Assembly: GCA_013076295.1 (NCBI GenBank)
Contig: RQOL01000660.1
Coordinates: 2,170,001-2,234,000, forward strand
Length of the DNA: 64,000 bases
Origin: Sanderia malayensis
Taxonomy: Eukaryota > Cnidaria > Scyphozoa > Semaeostomeae > Pelagiidae
Direction of reading: 5' to 3'
The position numbers were made by a program, and so were the translations under genes. The notes under the pieces are model-generated. The model was not told where the DNA came from. It worked only from the letters and a program-made list of their open reading frames with translations, and ran no database searches. Below are positions 13,301 through 36,063 of the stretch, in pieces (position 1 is the first letter of the stretch; the number at the start of each line of letters is the position of its first letter).

Positions 13301-16300
13301 CTGTTTACTATATTAACACTACTGACTGTTCCAGTGTCATCTTCGTTTTCACGTAGAGTTATCTGAAAATAACAAAATCCATGCAATTACAAACTATTTG
13401 AACCATTCAAAAGTTAGTTGCGAGAATGGTTTGTCATGAGGGGGCGCTATTGTTCTTCCATCGTTCTTAACAATAGAGCAATAGTTTTATTGTTTAACTC
13501 AACAGTAAGCGTGTATGAATTTGAAGCCATATGCAAAAACATGCGTTTTTCACAAGAAATCTAGCACGACACACTTGCTGTTAAATTATTTCCCAGCACA
13601 AAAAGTATGTTTAATTTTGTTTTGATGATTCTTAACAAATCTGATTTAGCACTACACGCTTTTTTTTATAAGGAACCGTTTATAAGGAACCTACATGTAG
13701 AAGGTCAAAAAACTTAAGGAACTTTTACTACTAAAGGCCAAATCACTAAGGAACTTTTTAATTTTGAATATATTTATATTTCCGCACAATTTACAATTAG
13801 GAAGTCGGTTCTTCATGTTTTTACCTGTTCTCTTTTCACAAGTTTATAGCAAAACGTTAAATTTGAATGCTTTTCTTGCGTCTGTAATAATTATGTCCAT
13901 TAAATGCGAACTTAAAATTAAGGAACTATTAAGGAACTTTTAGAACTACAAAGTGGTCAAAAGAGGTCTCAAAATAAGGAACTTAAAGAACTAGGCCCGA
14001 GCTAGGTTCCTTATAAAAAAAGCGTGTATTACATGAGTGTCTTAAATTTCCGGAATATCCCTGCTAATACAGAGATATTCCGGATATTCTCTGTAGGTTT
14101 CTGGCTTCTCATAACAAAATAAAAACAAATATATACGGCTGAAAACTTTCCGCACCAAACTCTGCTCGCGTTACAATTCACCCTTGATTATGAACGAATT
14201 CTCGTGGCACAGAAGTAATTTGAGAGGGCACTTCAGGTTAACCATAACGGCACAAACGTTGCGCCACTCTTTTTATGCAGAGCCGTAGCTGTCTTGAAGG
14301 CGGGAAAACGGAAAAGCAGAATACCAAAACATTTTATCATCTATCTTACCTCAACTGGCCAGACCCAATCTTGGCTGTCGGAAGGGAACGAAAGACCATG
14401 TCCCTCTTCTACACCCATTCCTAAACTCAATTTTACACAGAGCAAGGCTCAGGCCACGCCAGCCAGACGCTCACCACAACAAAAAGCCTGGACTGAATAC
14501 AATGCAAATAGCGAACGACTAAATTATGAAATACTACGGCAGTACAATTCTTCTTTACTCATCCGTGCGATTAAACAATATCAAAACAACTCAAGTAGTG
14601 CTTCTTTGTTGGATTGATATAATGAAAACTATGGTCCAGATATCGCTTTTTTTTCCAACCACAATAACAAAAAAACGACAACCTCACTTGGGTACAAAAT
14701 GTAATTTTAAGTTTGCTTTGCACATTATAAAACGTAATGATGTACGTGTATAAACACCGTAAGCGACGTAATTGCAGCTAAATGACAACATTAACTTTTT
14801 ATCATAAATATGGTTAATACTCGAATACACCTATTTCTTTTATAAAAGATCGTCTATAAGAAGCCAGTACTCAAAAGTCAGAAAAAGTTGAGAAACTGCA
14901 GTGTTCGAAGTAAAACACTTGAGAAAGAAACTGATTTAACTTGGAGAATTTATAAAAATTTGGAATTCATTTGTTCATTGGATATTTTGGCTAGATTGAG
15001 TAAAATTTACCATAATTGATATAACCATACCAGTGATCAGAGAACCAAATAGAAGAATTTTGCTCACGTGATATTCACGTGATATAAGAATTTTGCTCAC
15101 GTGATTTTCACGTGATATAAGGAATCTCAACAAACTCTAAAGAAATTAAAGTTCTGAAATTTTCTGATGCTGGATCGGAATAAACTGGATTACTAAATGT
15201 TGAGGTTGGTTTCTTATAAAAAAATAGCCTTCGATGTCTTGGTATTTGGCTTCGATCAGTGACCCAGCAGGTGGGGGCGGGGGGATTGTGATCCTCATAT
15301 TTCAGGGTCAGGTTCCCTTGATTCGGGCATTGCAACAACACGTGGTCAAGAACAAATCGATAACATCACTCTCGGGCAATTTGAAACTTTTGTGGATGTC
15401 AAATTCGAAAACAACTCGCTAGCCCCTGGAGACTTCGAAAATGAATCTCAGGACCATAGTTTTGAATCAAAGTGCACTACACATTGTAAAAACTCACATC
15501 AACACTTTAACCTCATAAGCATTCGCTATTTTATCAGGCTTTGGAGATTTGTTTTACCACTTCATTTAATTATCGTGTCAAACAAGCAACAATAATATGA
15601 AATGACAAAACAAAACTATTTCAACGAACATCACGAATGTGTGGGATTGATATATTGATATTGACGGAGTTAAAAAATAAAAACAGTTGTCACGACTTGA
15701 AAACAAATTATCCCCACAGCACACAGAAGACCATCGAGTCGAGTGTGGTGAAACACTTTGCTCTCGCTTTAACCTCTGGCAAAATTATTTCGCCCATGCA
15801 TCCAGACAAAATCAATATTTTATAGTATCAAATTTATTTCCAAGCCCTTAAACTGAAAATACACAAGCTATAGACTTTGAGTATATTATACAAAACAAGA
15901 AAGAACAAGACAAAAGAGCCAAATATTAGCCCATACTTGCAAGAGCAATAATATGGCGTATGGCCTAACTTACGCAACTCTCTTCAGCAGGAGCAAGTTC
16001 AACATCCATGCTTCTTGTCTGAATTGATGCGGATGGTGGGCCCATGCATCCAGACAAAATCAAATTCTTTCCCATTGTTAAGTGACTCGTTGCAACTCAT
16101 ACAATACTACGATACCCACAAGATTAAGAAGTTTCAAATACCTCTGATACCTCTCAAAATGTTCCCGCGAGATTATTAGAAATTTACTTTACTTGCCGCC
16201 AATATTTTCATTGCGCAGTGGAAACTGCGTGGGCTATGAAGGCAAGACGTCGTGACGTCATAAAAGCACATTGACAACACATGCTTGCCTCCCACTGCGA

Positions 16301-16634
16301 AATCATTCAAAATGCTGCATGATCGGTTGTAAATAGCGTTGGAATTTATGATCGCACGAATGTTGGTAATTACGAAGTTACGAACTGTGGAATATTGGAA
16401 CACAGAATGCTATTTTTTTCCAATAATATGAATTCCAAGGAAAAGTAAGCAGGGTACTTCAACCTTTCACATTTCATGTTTTACTAATAGCTAAACATAG
16501 CATACCTCAACAGATGGGGAATCAGCATTGCTAGTTTTCGCTTTCTCTTCGTCTACAGCATTTTCCGAAGCTCTTTCACCTTGTATCTTATCCATCTCGA
16601 CTTCTTTATGTATTTCACACGCCTGGTTGTCCAT
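7350..16634 (-). CDS. SLC23-type nucleobase/ascorbate transporter (13 exons)
   Basis: A plasma-membrane Na+-coupled transporter of the NAT/NCS2 (SLC23) family. Exons, 5' to 3': 16634-16506, 13362-13231, 12405-12248, 12114-12014, 11695-11654, 11158-11058, 10790-10634, 10348-10324 (25 nt), 10006-9889, 9550-9409, 9256-9003, 8531-8258, 7672-7350. All phases agree, giving 651 residues, close to human SVCTs. Family marks seen are [14 protein letters not shown] (Q87-H88), [10 protein letters not shown] in TM3, IFSQ...[21 protein letters not shown], the NAT signature [10 protein letters not shown] at about 444-453, and VGSRRVIQ. Vertebrate ascorbate carriers have proline at the first signature position; this protein has glutamate, as in nucleobase-type members. 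Two small exons encode a Thr/Ala-rich extracellular loop. Intron 1 (about 3.1 kb) holds several MITEs and an alternative first exon. The substrate is therefore uncertain, but the family is not. Confidence 0.95.
11424..11530. mobile_element. Short MITE, GCGTTTA/TAAACGC type
   Basis: The sequence opens ATTCGATTAAACGACCAGGG and closes with GGGGGCGTTTAATTGAAGC, an inverted pair, with GGGGCG runs between. A related copy lies at 29786-29880. It sits in an intron of the SLC23 gene. No coding capacity. Confidence 0.6.
11758..11995. mobile_element. MITE-like insertion with CCCC/GGGG stems
   Basis: The element begins TAAACCCCGGGAGTGGGGG and contains internal GGGTTTATTAGAGAGGGGG and GGCTTATTAGAAAGGGGG segments. 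These are the hallmark of short inverted-repeat elements seen elsewhere in this window (28663, 35410, 49265). It lies in an SLC23 intron immediately upstream of the exon at 12014. Boundaries are approximate. Confidence 0.45.
13655..14026. mobile_element. TA-flanked MITE (CACGCTTTTTTTTATAAGGAAC family)
   Basis: The termini are CACGCTTTTTTTTATAAGG and its reverse complement CTTATAAAAAAAGCGTG, flanked on both sides by TA as expected of a Tc1/mariner-superfamily target duplication. The interior consists of repeated AAGGAAC motifs and has no ORF. Related copies lie at 37378, 41307, 41568 and 48495. It sits in SLC23 intron 1. Confidence 0.75.
15053..15121. repeat. 34-bp tandem duplication with four CACGTG E-boxes
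   Basis: A 34-base unit, roughly AGAATTTTGCTCACGTGAT followed by a second TCACGTGATATA, is repeated twice. It contributes four copies of the palindrome CACGTG, the core bound by Myc/Max, USF and MITF/TFE bHLH factors. It lies in SLC23 intron 1, about 0.9 kb downstream of the alternative first exon in the direction of transcription. Regulatory function is inference. Confidence 0.6.
15974..16075 (-). CDS. Possible alternative first exon of the SLC23 gene
   Basis: An ATG at 16075 opens 34 codons that end exactly in phase 0 at a strong donor (TTGC|GTAAGT). Exon 1 at 16506-16634 also ends in phase 0, so either could splice to the exon at 13362. The encoded peptide contains [13 protein letters not shown], an acidic cytosolic tail like that of exon 1. 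Alternative N-termini are known for vertebrate SVCTs. A 23-base stretch of this exon (16041-16063) is repeated at 15793-15815. The model rests on an ORF plus splice site only. Confidence 0.45.
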
Positions 16635-17642
16635 TTCGCTGCTCCTTCAAGTATAACGTGTCCTAACCTTCGGTAAATTTTACTCTATCCCTGTAACAAG
16701 AAGATATTATGGTTTCTTACTAGGCAGGGAATTTCGTACAACCATCTAGCAACCTGCCTAACCGAAGTTTTTAGAGTTTGAATCCACTAATTGAAGGTCA
16801 CTGATTATTTTGAGCCCAGGGACCATTCTGGTAAATGACCGGAAGTGGCATTTCCGGGAATGAAAAAAATGCACGGTCAGCAAAAATTAAAAATTCTATT
16901 TTTTCAAATCTGATTACACCATCGGAAAGAGCATTTGATACTGAGTAAAAAATACTAAGAGACTAACATTATCTGATTTATAAATAAAAAGTTATGGCTC
17001 CTGAAACAAGCGAAGGACATTGACAGCCCTAAAACTGATTTCTTTCTTTTAGTCCGGTAGCTGAAAAGGGGGTAGTACCACCAGACGAGGTAATTTATGA
17101 GACCAAGTGATTTTGGTCAATTTTGGGGCGCAGAATTCGAATTTCGATGTTCTTTTTATGGGGGAGGGGCCGTTTCCGAGATATGGGGGCAAATGCCCCC
17201 AAATTCAACAAAAGCGTGCTATAGTTAAAACTGTGACTATACCTCTTAAATGTTTGGTTTCTGATTGTAAGGCATTGATTATGGCCTGATCAAGCTTATT
17301 GGAGGTTTTTTAGGTTTCAGGCCAGGGCATAGAAATTCTGGGGTAACCGTGCCCCCAAATGGGGGCAACAAGGTAATTTGATCAAAACGTAATCAAAAAC
17401 ATCTCTTCCTATGAATTTGAGGGCGTAGAATCTGAATTTCGATGTTATTTTGACAAGAAAGGAGCCATTTTGGAGATATAGGGGTAAATGCCCCAGAACA
17501 GGGGGTAAAGTGTGCTATTCTTATTTATATTTTTGATGACGTCACACTATTGAACTCTATACCGGGCTTCATTTTGGCAACTTATTGAATTGAACTATGA
17601 TAGAACTCAGTAATTACCTGAGTTTTCATGCAAGAATATAAT

Positions 17643-18390
17643 TTAGTCATCATTGCTGTCACTATCACTGCTCTCTTCATCCGAACTCAGCATATCGCTT
17701 AAGACTTCCTCTTCCATATCATCACCATTACGATCTTCTATCAGGAGCTCAGCTATCTCCTCTGGATACGCTTCCACTGTCCAATTTATTGTCATGTTTG
17801 GTAGCCAACCATGATTGCATGGATCATCCAACGCTAGAATAGGATTTGATGCATTTCGCCACATCCTTGCCACAAGACTTGCTCGCTTGCAATGCAACTC
17901 CAGGCTGGTCTGGCATGGTGGAAGGAGAGACAGATCGATGACCTTTCCATCCTTTTCCAATCTCTGCCAAAATATTTCTTTCCTTGCCTCGTTCACTGAA
18001 TGCTGCTGCCTTCTTCCAAAAATTGCACACACAAAATGTTCCAATCCAGCAAGTTGGTGGAGAGTAATATGTTGACCGTTTCCTAAAGAAGCGACTAAGT
18101 CAATAAATACTGAATTCTCTTTGACGTGCTTCCAACAAAGTTGCTTCCCTTTGCGCAGAATGCTCGAAAAGTAGTCGTTGCCCGTGAAGGAATGCAGCCC
18201 AAGCAGTGCTCTCTTTTGTCTTTGTGACAGTGTGCATGCACTGACGTCTAAAGCCTTGCGGTATTTTCCTGTTCAATTGTTGATCAGTATAAGTGCGTCG
18301 AACTCTCCTGCTACTAAAGTCACAGGTATATCGATATCGCCTGAGCTGGAACGGACCACGCAGACAGTACCCTCGCCGTTTTCTCTCTTT
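17643..18390 (-). pseudogene. Decayed FEN1/PIN-like nuclease-family gene, left arm and spacer
   Basis: Reading the minus strand from the spacer into the left arm gives one frame with VVRSSSGDIDIP, LINN, an in-frame TGA at 18273-18275, then TGKYRKALDVS, GLHSFTGNDYFSSILRKGK, LPPCQTSLELHCKRAS and an acidic D/E/S tail ending at 17643. The SGD-x-D motif and the GNDY...KGK helical segment resemble the metal-binding and H2TH parts of FEN1/XPG-type PIN nucleases. Proteins of this form are widespread as uncharacterised multicopy genes in invertebrate genomes. A stop also closes the frame near 18390, so the N-terminal half is missing. Assignment is from remembered motifs. Confidence 0.6.
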
Positions 18391-18398
18391 TAGACGTC

Positions 18399-18998
18399 AG
18401 TGCATGCACACTGTCACAAAGACAAAAGAGAGCACTGCTTGGGCTGCATTCCTTCACGGGCAACGACTACTTTTCGAGCATTCTGCGCAAAGGGAAGCAA
18501 CTTTGTTGGAAGCACGTCAAAGAGAATTCAGTATTTATTGACTTAGTCGCTTCTTTAGGAAACGGTCAACATATTACTCTCCACCAACTTGCTGGATTGG
18601 AACATTTTGTGTGTGCAATTTTTGGAAGAAGGCAGCAGCATTCAGTGAACGAGGCAAGGAAAGAAATATTTTGGCAGAGATTGGAAAAGGATGGAAAGGT
18701 CATCGATCTGTCTCTCCTTCCACCATGCCAGACCAGCCTGGAGTTGCATTGCAAGCGAGCAAGTCTTGTGGCAAGGATGTGGCGAAATGCATCAAATCCT
18801 ATTCTAGCGTTGGATGATCCATGCAATCATGGTTGGCTACCAAATATGACAATAAGTTGGACAGTGGAAGCGTATCCAGATGAGATAGCTGAGCTCCTGA
18901 TAGAAGATCGTAATGGTGATGATATGGAAGAGGAAGTCTTAAGCGATATGCTGAGTTCGGATGAAGAGAGCAGTGATAGTGACAGCAATGATGACTAA
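18399..18998 (+). pseudogene. Second, inverted copy of the PIN-like gene 3' part
   Basis: The right arm repeats the C-terminal part of the same protein on the plus strand, from about SACTLSQRQKRALLG to the DSNDD terminus at 18998. It lacks the SGDID segment present on the opposite strand in the spacer. Apart from a few substitutions it is the same as the left-arm copy, and its frame is open throughout. No convincing ATG starts it. It could be read only if a transcript entered from the spacer. Confidence 0.55.
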
Positions 18999-20358
18999 AT
19001 TATATTCTTGCATGAAAACTCAGGTAATTACTGAGTTCTATCATAGTTCAATTCAATAAGTTGCCAAAATGAAGCCCGGTATAGAGTTCAATAGTGTGAC
19101 GTCATCAAAAATATAAATAAGAATAGCACACTTTACCCCCTGTTCTGGGGGCATTTACCCCTATATCTCCAAAATGGCTCCTTTCTTGTCAAAATAACAT
19201 CGAAATTCAGATTCTACGCCCTCAAATTCATAGGAAGAGATGTTTTTGATTACGTTTTGATCAAATTACCTTGTTGCCCCCATTTGGGGGCACGGTTACC
19301 CCAGAATTTCTATGCCCTGGCCTGAAACCTAAAAAAACCTCCAATAAGCTTGATCAGGCCATAATCAATGCCTTACAATCAGAAACCAAACATTTAAGAG
19401 GTATAGTCACAGTTTTAACTATAGCACGCTTTTGTTGAATTTGGGGGCATTTGCCCCCATATCTCGGAAACGGCCCCTCCCCCATAAAAAGAACATCGAA
19501 ATTCGAATTCTGCGCCCCAAAATTGACCAAAATCACTTGGTCTCATAAATTACCTCGTCTGGTGGTACTACCCCCTTTTCAGCTACCGGACTAAAAGAAA
19601 GAAATCAGTTTTAGGGCTGTCAATGTCCTTCGCTTGTTTCAGGAGCCATAACTTTTTATTTATAAATCAGATAATGTTAGTCTCTTAGTATTTTTTACTC
19701 AGTATCAAATGCTCTTTCCGATGATGTAATCAGATTTGAAAAAATAGAATTTTTAATTTTTGCTGACCGTGCATTTTTTTCACTCCCGGAAATGCCACTT
19801 CCGGTCATTTACCAGAATGGTCCCAGGGCTCAAAATAATCAGTGACCTTCAATTAGTGGATTCAAACTCTAAAAACTTCGGTTAGGCAGGTTGCTAGATG
19901 GTTGTACGAAATTCCCTGCCTAATAGTTAGCATTTCAATGAAAATACTAGTTTCAGACGCTAGCTGAGTGGCCCGTTGAAAGATTTCGTCCTATACGCCT
20001 TCCACTTCCTTCTACTCAATGCGATTACTTATTTAAAAGCAGTTTCGCAAAATGAATTGAGACAAACTTACATTACCACATCTTAAGATATATCAATAAA
20101 ATATCAGAATACTAGAATAAACAATACATGAATTTGCAGTCTGCATACTTATCACTATTATCAATGTTTTCTGCTGCTGAATTTGAAGTATATTTCAATT
20201 TGATTTCACTTTCTGATTGAAATTTAAGATTTTCTAAAAGACGTCTGTCAATGGTCTCTGAGCCAATGATAAAGCCAATTTCCAATGGTCCTTTCAATTC
20301 TTTTGTTGCTCATGAACCCTATCCATCTGTCTGGAGGAAGCAACTCAATTTCCGAATG

Positions 20359-32292
<11,934 letters not shown>

Positions 32293-32721
32293 TTTATCTT
32301 TGTTGAAAACAAGCAGATAAGCTTTAACATGCATTAAAACCTACACAGTCCAAGGCCAGCTGATCATTGCGCCTGTGCATTCGCCAAAGTCTGAAAGTCT
32401 GCTTACCTTTTTGCTTCAAATTCCCTTCCCCCCTAAAGAAACTAAACTAAAATCCTTTGCAAGTTTGTATTCAAATTCAAAACGCTTTTATTGTCGAAGA
32501 GCTGCACGCAGGAAATGCCTATGCCTAATCAATAATTAAAAGGTCTTGGACTAATTTACTAAAGGCTATGCATAGCTGTAGTAATCTACTTAACAAGTGT
32601 TCGGCGAGTCTTTATGCAAAAGAGCAACTGCCATTTTTACGTGATCAGGTGGTGCGAGAAGTACGAACAGGCCTGGAACTGATAGTACGGCTTAAAATAC
32701 GACGCCATGCTAGAAAAATAG

Positions 32722-32793
32722 GGGCTCAGCCGGGAATCGAACCCGGAGCCTCTCGCACCCAAAGCGAGAATCATACCATTAGACCACTAAGCC
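32722..32793 (-). tRNA. tRNA-Pro (anticodon TGG)
   Basis: A 72-nt cloverleaf. The acceptor stem GGCTTAG/CTGAGCC has one G-U pair and discriminator C, as in eukaryotic tRNA-Pro. The A box is TGGTCTAATGG, the anticodon stem CTCGC/GCGAG encloses a loop TTTGGGT with anticodon TGG, and the B box is GGTTCGATTCC. No intron is present. A T5 run follows the 3' end, suited to pol III termination. It lies about 430 bases upstream of PIK3C3 and on the same strand. Confidence 0.96.
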
Positions 32794-33149
32794 TACCTGT
32801 TGTAGCAGCTTCGTAGCTTGGATATAAAACAAATTTCGTTCTTTGAAAGCATCTGTTACCATGAAACACAGGTGTTTGTTCGAGCATGCGCGGTAACGCA
32901 ACAGGTGCAAAAGCGTACACATATCTACCATTATGTGAAACTTATCATTGTGTGTTAGTGACAATTAATTAAAAAAATGCGCATAAAACTCATTTACAAT
33001 TGATTATAATGTATTCTGTAAAAGATGAGAACAAAACCTATTGCGCTCTACATATTTGACACATTTTAAAGTTCCACATGTTATGTTTAAGTATTTTCTC
33101 TGAATTCGAAGTCAGTAGTTCGAAGTCTTCATCGCTTGAATGTTGTGGG

Positions 33150-33236
33150 CAAAAACAAGCGGGGCTCGAACGCGCCCATAGAACAACAAAACCACTTTGT
33201 AGCAGAGACAAGGCACCCATCTGTCCCACTAGCATT
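33150..33236 (-). repeat. tRNA-like segment (possible SINE head)
   Basis: The minus strand reads TAGTGGGACAGATGGGTGCC, then GCGTTCGAGCCCC about 45 bases later, roughly A-box and B-box spacing. Stems are poor, so this is not a functional tRNA. It could be a tRNA-derived SINE head or a decayed tRNA. Confidence 0.35.
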
Positions 33237-33285
33237 GCGTTATTGGAGTCTTTATTAGCCAACTGCGTTTAAAAACAAAGATGAA

Positions 33286-36063
33286 TCAATGAAAATAATG
33301 ATTATTGTTCTCCCGACGTTTTATCACGATTTTGTATGGCTTCGGGGCCAGGAAGAGGCCGTAAATTCCATCCAGGTTCGGCAGCGGTTCATTTGGGTCG
33401 GGCAGAAATTTGTAGTCGTGCAGTAAACGAGATATCAATAAGAATAGTTCCAGTTTTGCCAGCGTTTCGGCCAAGCAAACCCGTCGCCCAGCGGAGAAAG
33501 GCAGATAGCTCTTCTGAGCACCCGGTGTTATGTGCCCGGATTCATCGAGGAACCGGTCTGGGTTGAAAATCAGCGGGTCTTTCCATTCTCGTTCGTCGTA
33601 ATGCAGAGCCCAGATATTAAAAAATATCTAAAAAAGAGCAAAGGAACCAATTTCATTGATAGTTCTTATTTGATTTAATATTGTGTCGCTATGAAAAAGT
33701 TCTTAAATAAATCCATTTACCTGGGTATCCTTTTTAATTTGGTAGCCGGCAAGTGTAGTATCACACGTTGTCTTGTGCGGTACTGCAAACGGAGCTATAC
33801 ACGCCATTCGCAGTACTTCGTGTACGACTGCATCAACGTATGGGAGATTAGGCCGGTCGTTTGCGGTCGGAAGTCTCCCTGGTCCGATTTCCGCCATTAT
33901 TGTGTGGTATGCTTTGTCTTGAACCTCAGGCCAATGCGCAAAAAACAGAAAGGCCCAACGCATCGTGGTTGTTGTTGTTTCTGAACCAGCCCCAAACATG
34001 TCATCCATGATTTTGTATAAATGATCGTCTGTCAGATACTTCTGAGCCTGTTATGGGAAACAGAGAAAATTTATCAAAACCTTGCCTCAAGTGAAAAATA
34101 AAACAAGCATAACATAGCTTAGTTGTTTTGTTGAAACATGGGGATTTGATGGTATAATACCCCCTGCTCTACCTTTCATGGGTTGGTAAGCGACTATATT
34201 AGTGTTTGAGGTCAAAAATTGTTTATCAAGATTGTCTTCACTGGATTGTTATCTTTTTATCTCTGCCTGTTTGTTTAAGCATGTAAGTGTAAATAAGTAA
34301 AGCTGAGCCTCGATGTATCGAACACTGGGGGAAATTAAAAAAACTGGAGTCAATGTCAGGTCAGTTACACATTGAAAAATTCGATTAAATTAGTGAGTGA
34401 CTTATGAGGCTCGCTTTTAACAAATCTAACATTCATTAACGGATAGAGCTCTCTATAATGTAACGTTTATTTTGATTAGAAAATATGGGCCTATGCTGAT
34501 GCCGATGCTTCTTGAAGGAACAAGTTGAAGGCAGCCAGAACACTTTGCGACTTTACTTTTTGGAGACAGTTCTGTCCCAAACATGGGAAAGAACTGTCTC
34601 CCGTACCCCGAATTTATCCAGTGCAGTGGCTTAATTTACTTTCGATGAATCTCAATAACAAAATGTACAACACAACGCCAACCTCTTTGTCATTTGCAAT
34701 GGCATCGTCCGCAGCCTTGATCAACGAATCAGTCATATCATGGACGGTTTCGCCGTCGAACTTCATACGATGCTCTCGCAACTGTCGCGTAAGAACGGGC
34801 TCTCGTATGGCCAGGGCCTTCTTCATCATCTCTACACGCCTGTTCGGCAGTAGTCTCATCAATGGGAATATATCGACGAGGTTGTCGTATTCGAACGCGC
34901 GAACGAACGTCACGTTCGATTGTATGATGCTGAGGAACTCTTCGTCGTTGATGTCGTAACGGGATCCGAAGATCATTGCGCAGATCACGTTCATGATGGC
35001 CAAAGCTTGAAAGAAAATAAAAGAACAGATGCGATAACGATGCAATTGGACTTTTTACATAAGCTGTTAAATGGAATTCATGTGCTGAATGAACACATGA
35101 ATTGCTGGATACAGAAGCAAGGGATGCAGCTAACGTTCGAGAGCAAATTCATTCGGCAGCGAAGATTAGAAAAGTGCAATGTTTAATCATCAGCAAAAGA
35201 TTTTTACTCAATGAAATCCTGATCGCTGAAGTCACCAAGGAAGCGATTAAAATTGGTTGAAGTCGTGCTAAGCAGGGCTCTCAAGAAAACACAAAACCAG
35301 TTCGAGATGGCGAGAGTTCGAGTAAGAGGTGTCGGCGGTTCGAGTTATCGGGTTCTTACCAAAACATTTTGGACAAGATTTGCACGATGATTTGCAAGAT
35401 CTTGCAGATTTGCAAGATTTCCTCTAATAAGCACCCGGGTGCTTAATTGTAAGAATTAGTTCACACTTTTTGATTTAGGGTGGGCGCTTATTGGAGGGGG
35501 CGGTTAAAAGAGGGTGGGCGCTAGTTAGAGAAAATACGGTACATACCTGCGTCATGATGCGGGTTGATTGGCTTACCAAGGCACGCATCAAACCTTTTGT
35601 GCAGCTCTTCGCTTTCTTTAATAACAAGCGCTTCAAGATGGTTGATTCCATCACCGTACATTCTTAGCGAAGAGTGACCGATTTTTCGCACTAATCTCCA
35701 CATGGGCCCATAATCGACGAAAGCTATCCCCTTTCCATCTCCGCTGGCCAAGTCCAACGTGTACAACTTAGGCCGACCGGCGAATTCAGTGGTCTTCTGC
35801 ACCAGACCCTCGAGTGCAATATCCACATGTGTTACGACAATAGCCAACTGCGGGCCAAAATATATGCGATATATGTCGCCGTATTTACGAGACAGATTCT
35901 TCATGGCAACGTGGGGACTGGTACCGAGCAAATGAAGATTGCCAATTATCGGCAGAGGAATGGGCCCGGGTGGAAGTCCCTTGCTGTGCTGTTGATAATA
36001 ATGACTTGCAACGTGAAGAACTGCATAAATGATAACTGCGCATGCCAAAATTTCAAGCCACAT
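33286..36063 (-). CDS. Cytochrome P450, CYP2 clan (4 exons)
   Basis: A microsomal haem-thiolate monooxygenase of 502 residues. Exons 36063-35547, 35005-34683, 34047-33721 and 33627-33286 join in phase. Seen are an N-terminal membrane anchor (residues 1-25), the proline hinge LPPGPIPLPIIGNLHLLG, the substrate/haem side WRLVRK, the I-helix AGSETTTTT near residue 300, the K-helix EVLR (ExxR), the FNPDRF meander, and the haem-binding FSAGRRVCLAE with Cys near 440. The layout and hinge are typical of the CYP2 clan (CYP1/2/17/18-like), but I cannot give the subfamily or substrate. All catalytic motifs are intact. Upstream lies AT-rich, MITE-containing DNA. Confidence 0.95.
35405..35540. mobile_element. 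MITE-like insertion abutting P450 exon 1
   Basis: CTCTAATAAGCACCCGGGTG, then GGGTGGGCGCTTATTGGAGG and GGGCGCTAGTTAGAGAAAAT, form interrupted inverted repeats of the AATAAGC type. The element ends within about 10 bases of the donor at 35546. Confidence 0.5.

Larger units (their letters stand above)
16721..19922. mobile_element. 3.2-kb palindromic (fold-back) element
   Basis: Two arms of about 1.5 kb are near-perfect reverse complements, meeting around a spacer of roughly 150 bases near 18240-18400. The outer ends read TAGGCAGGGAATTTCGTAC and GTACGAAATTCCCTGCCTA, consistent with GGCAGGG terminal repeats flanked by TA. The arms differ by scattered substitutions (for example INWTVEAYPEE against ISWTVEAYPDE), so this is a genuine diverged repeat rather than a read-through artefact. 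Both arms carry the 3' part of a FEN1/PIN-like gene. The element ends 87 bases upstream of the SLC23 ATG and about 440 bases from the 3' end of PIK3C3. No transposase is visible, so it is probably non-autonomous. Confidence 0.85.

Noticed and set aside
14294..14617. 107-codon plus-strand frame in SLC23 intron 1
   Set aside because: No recognisable motif and no splice or promoter context; likely chance.
16721..19922. Assembly or hairpin-read artefact as explanation of the first palindrome
   Set aside because: The arms differ at several positions, including amino-acid changes, and the spacer is unique, so it is not a simple fold-back read.
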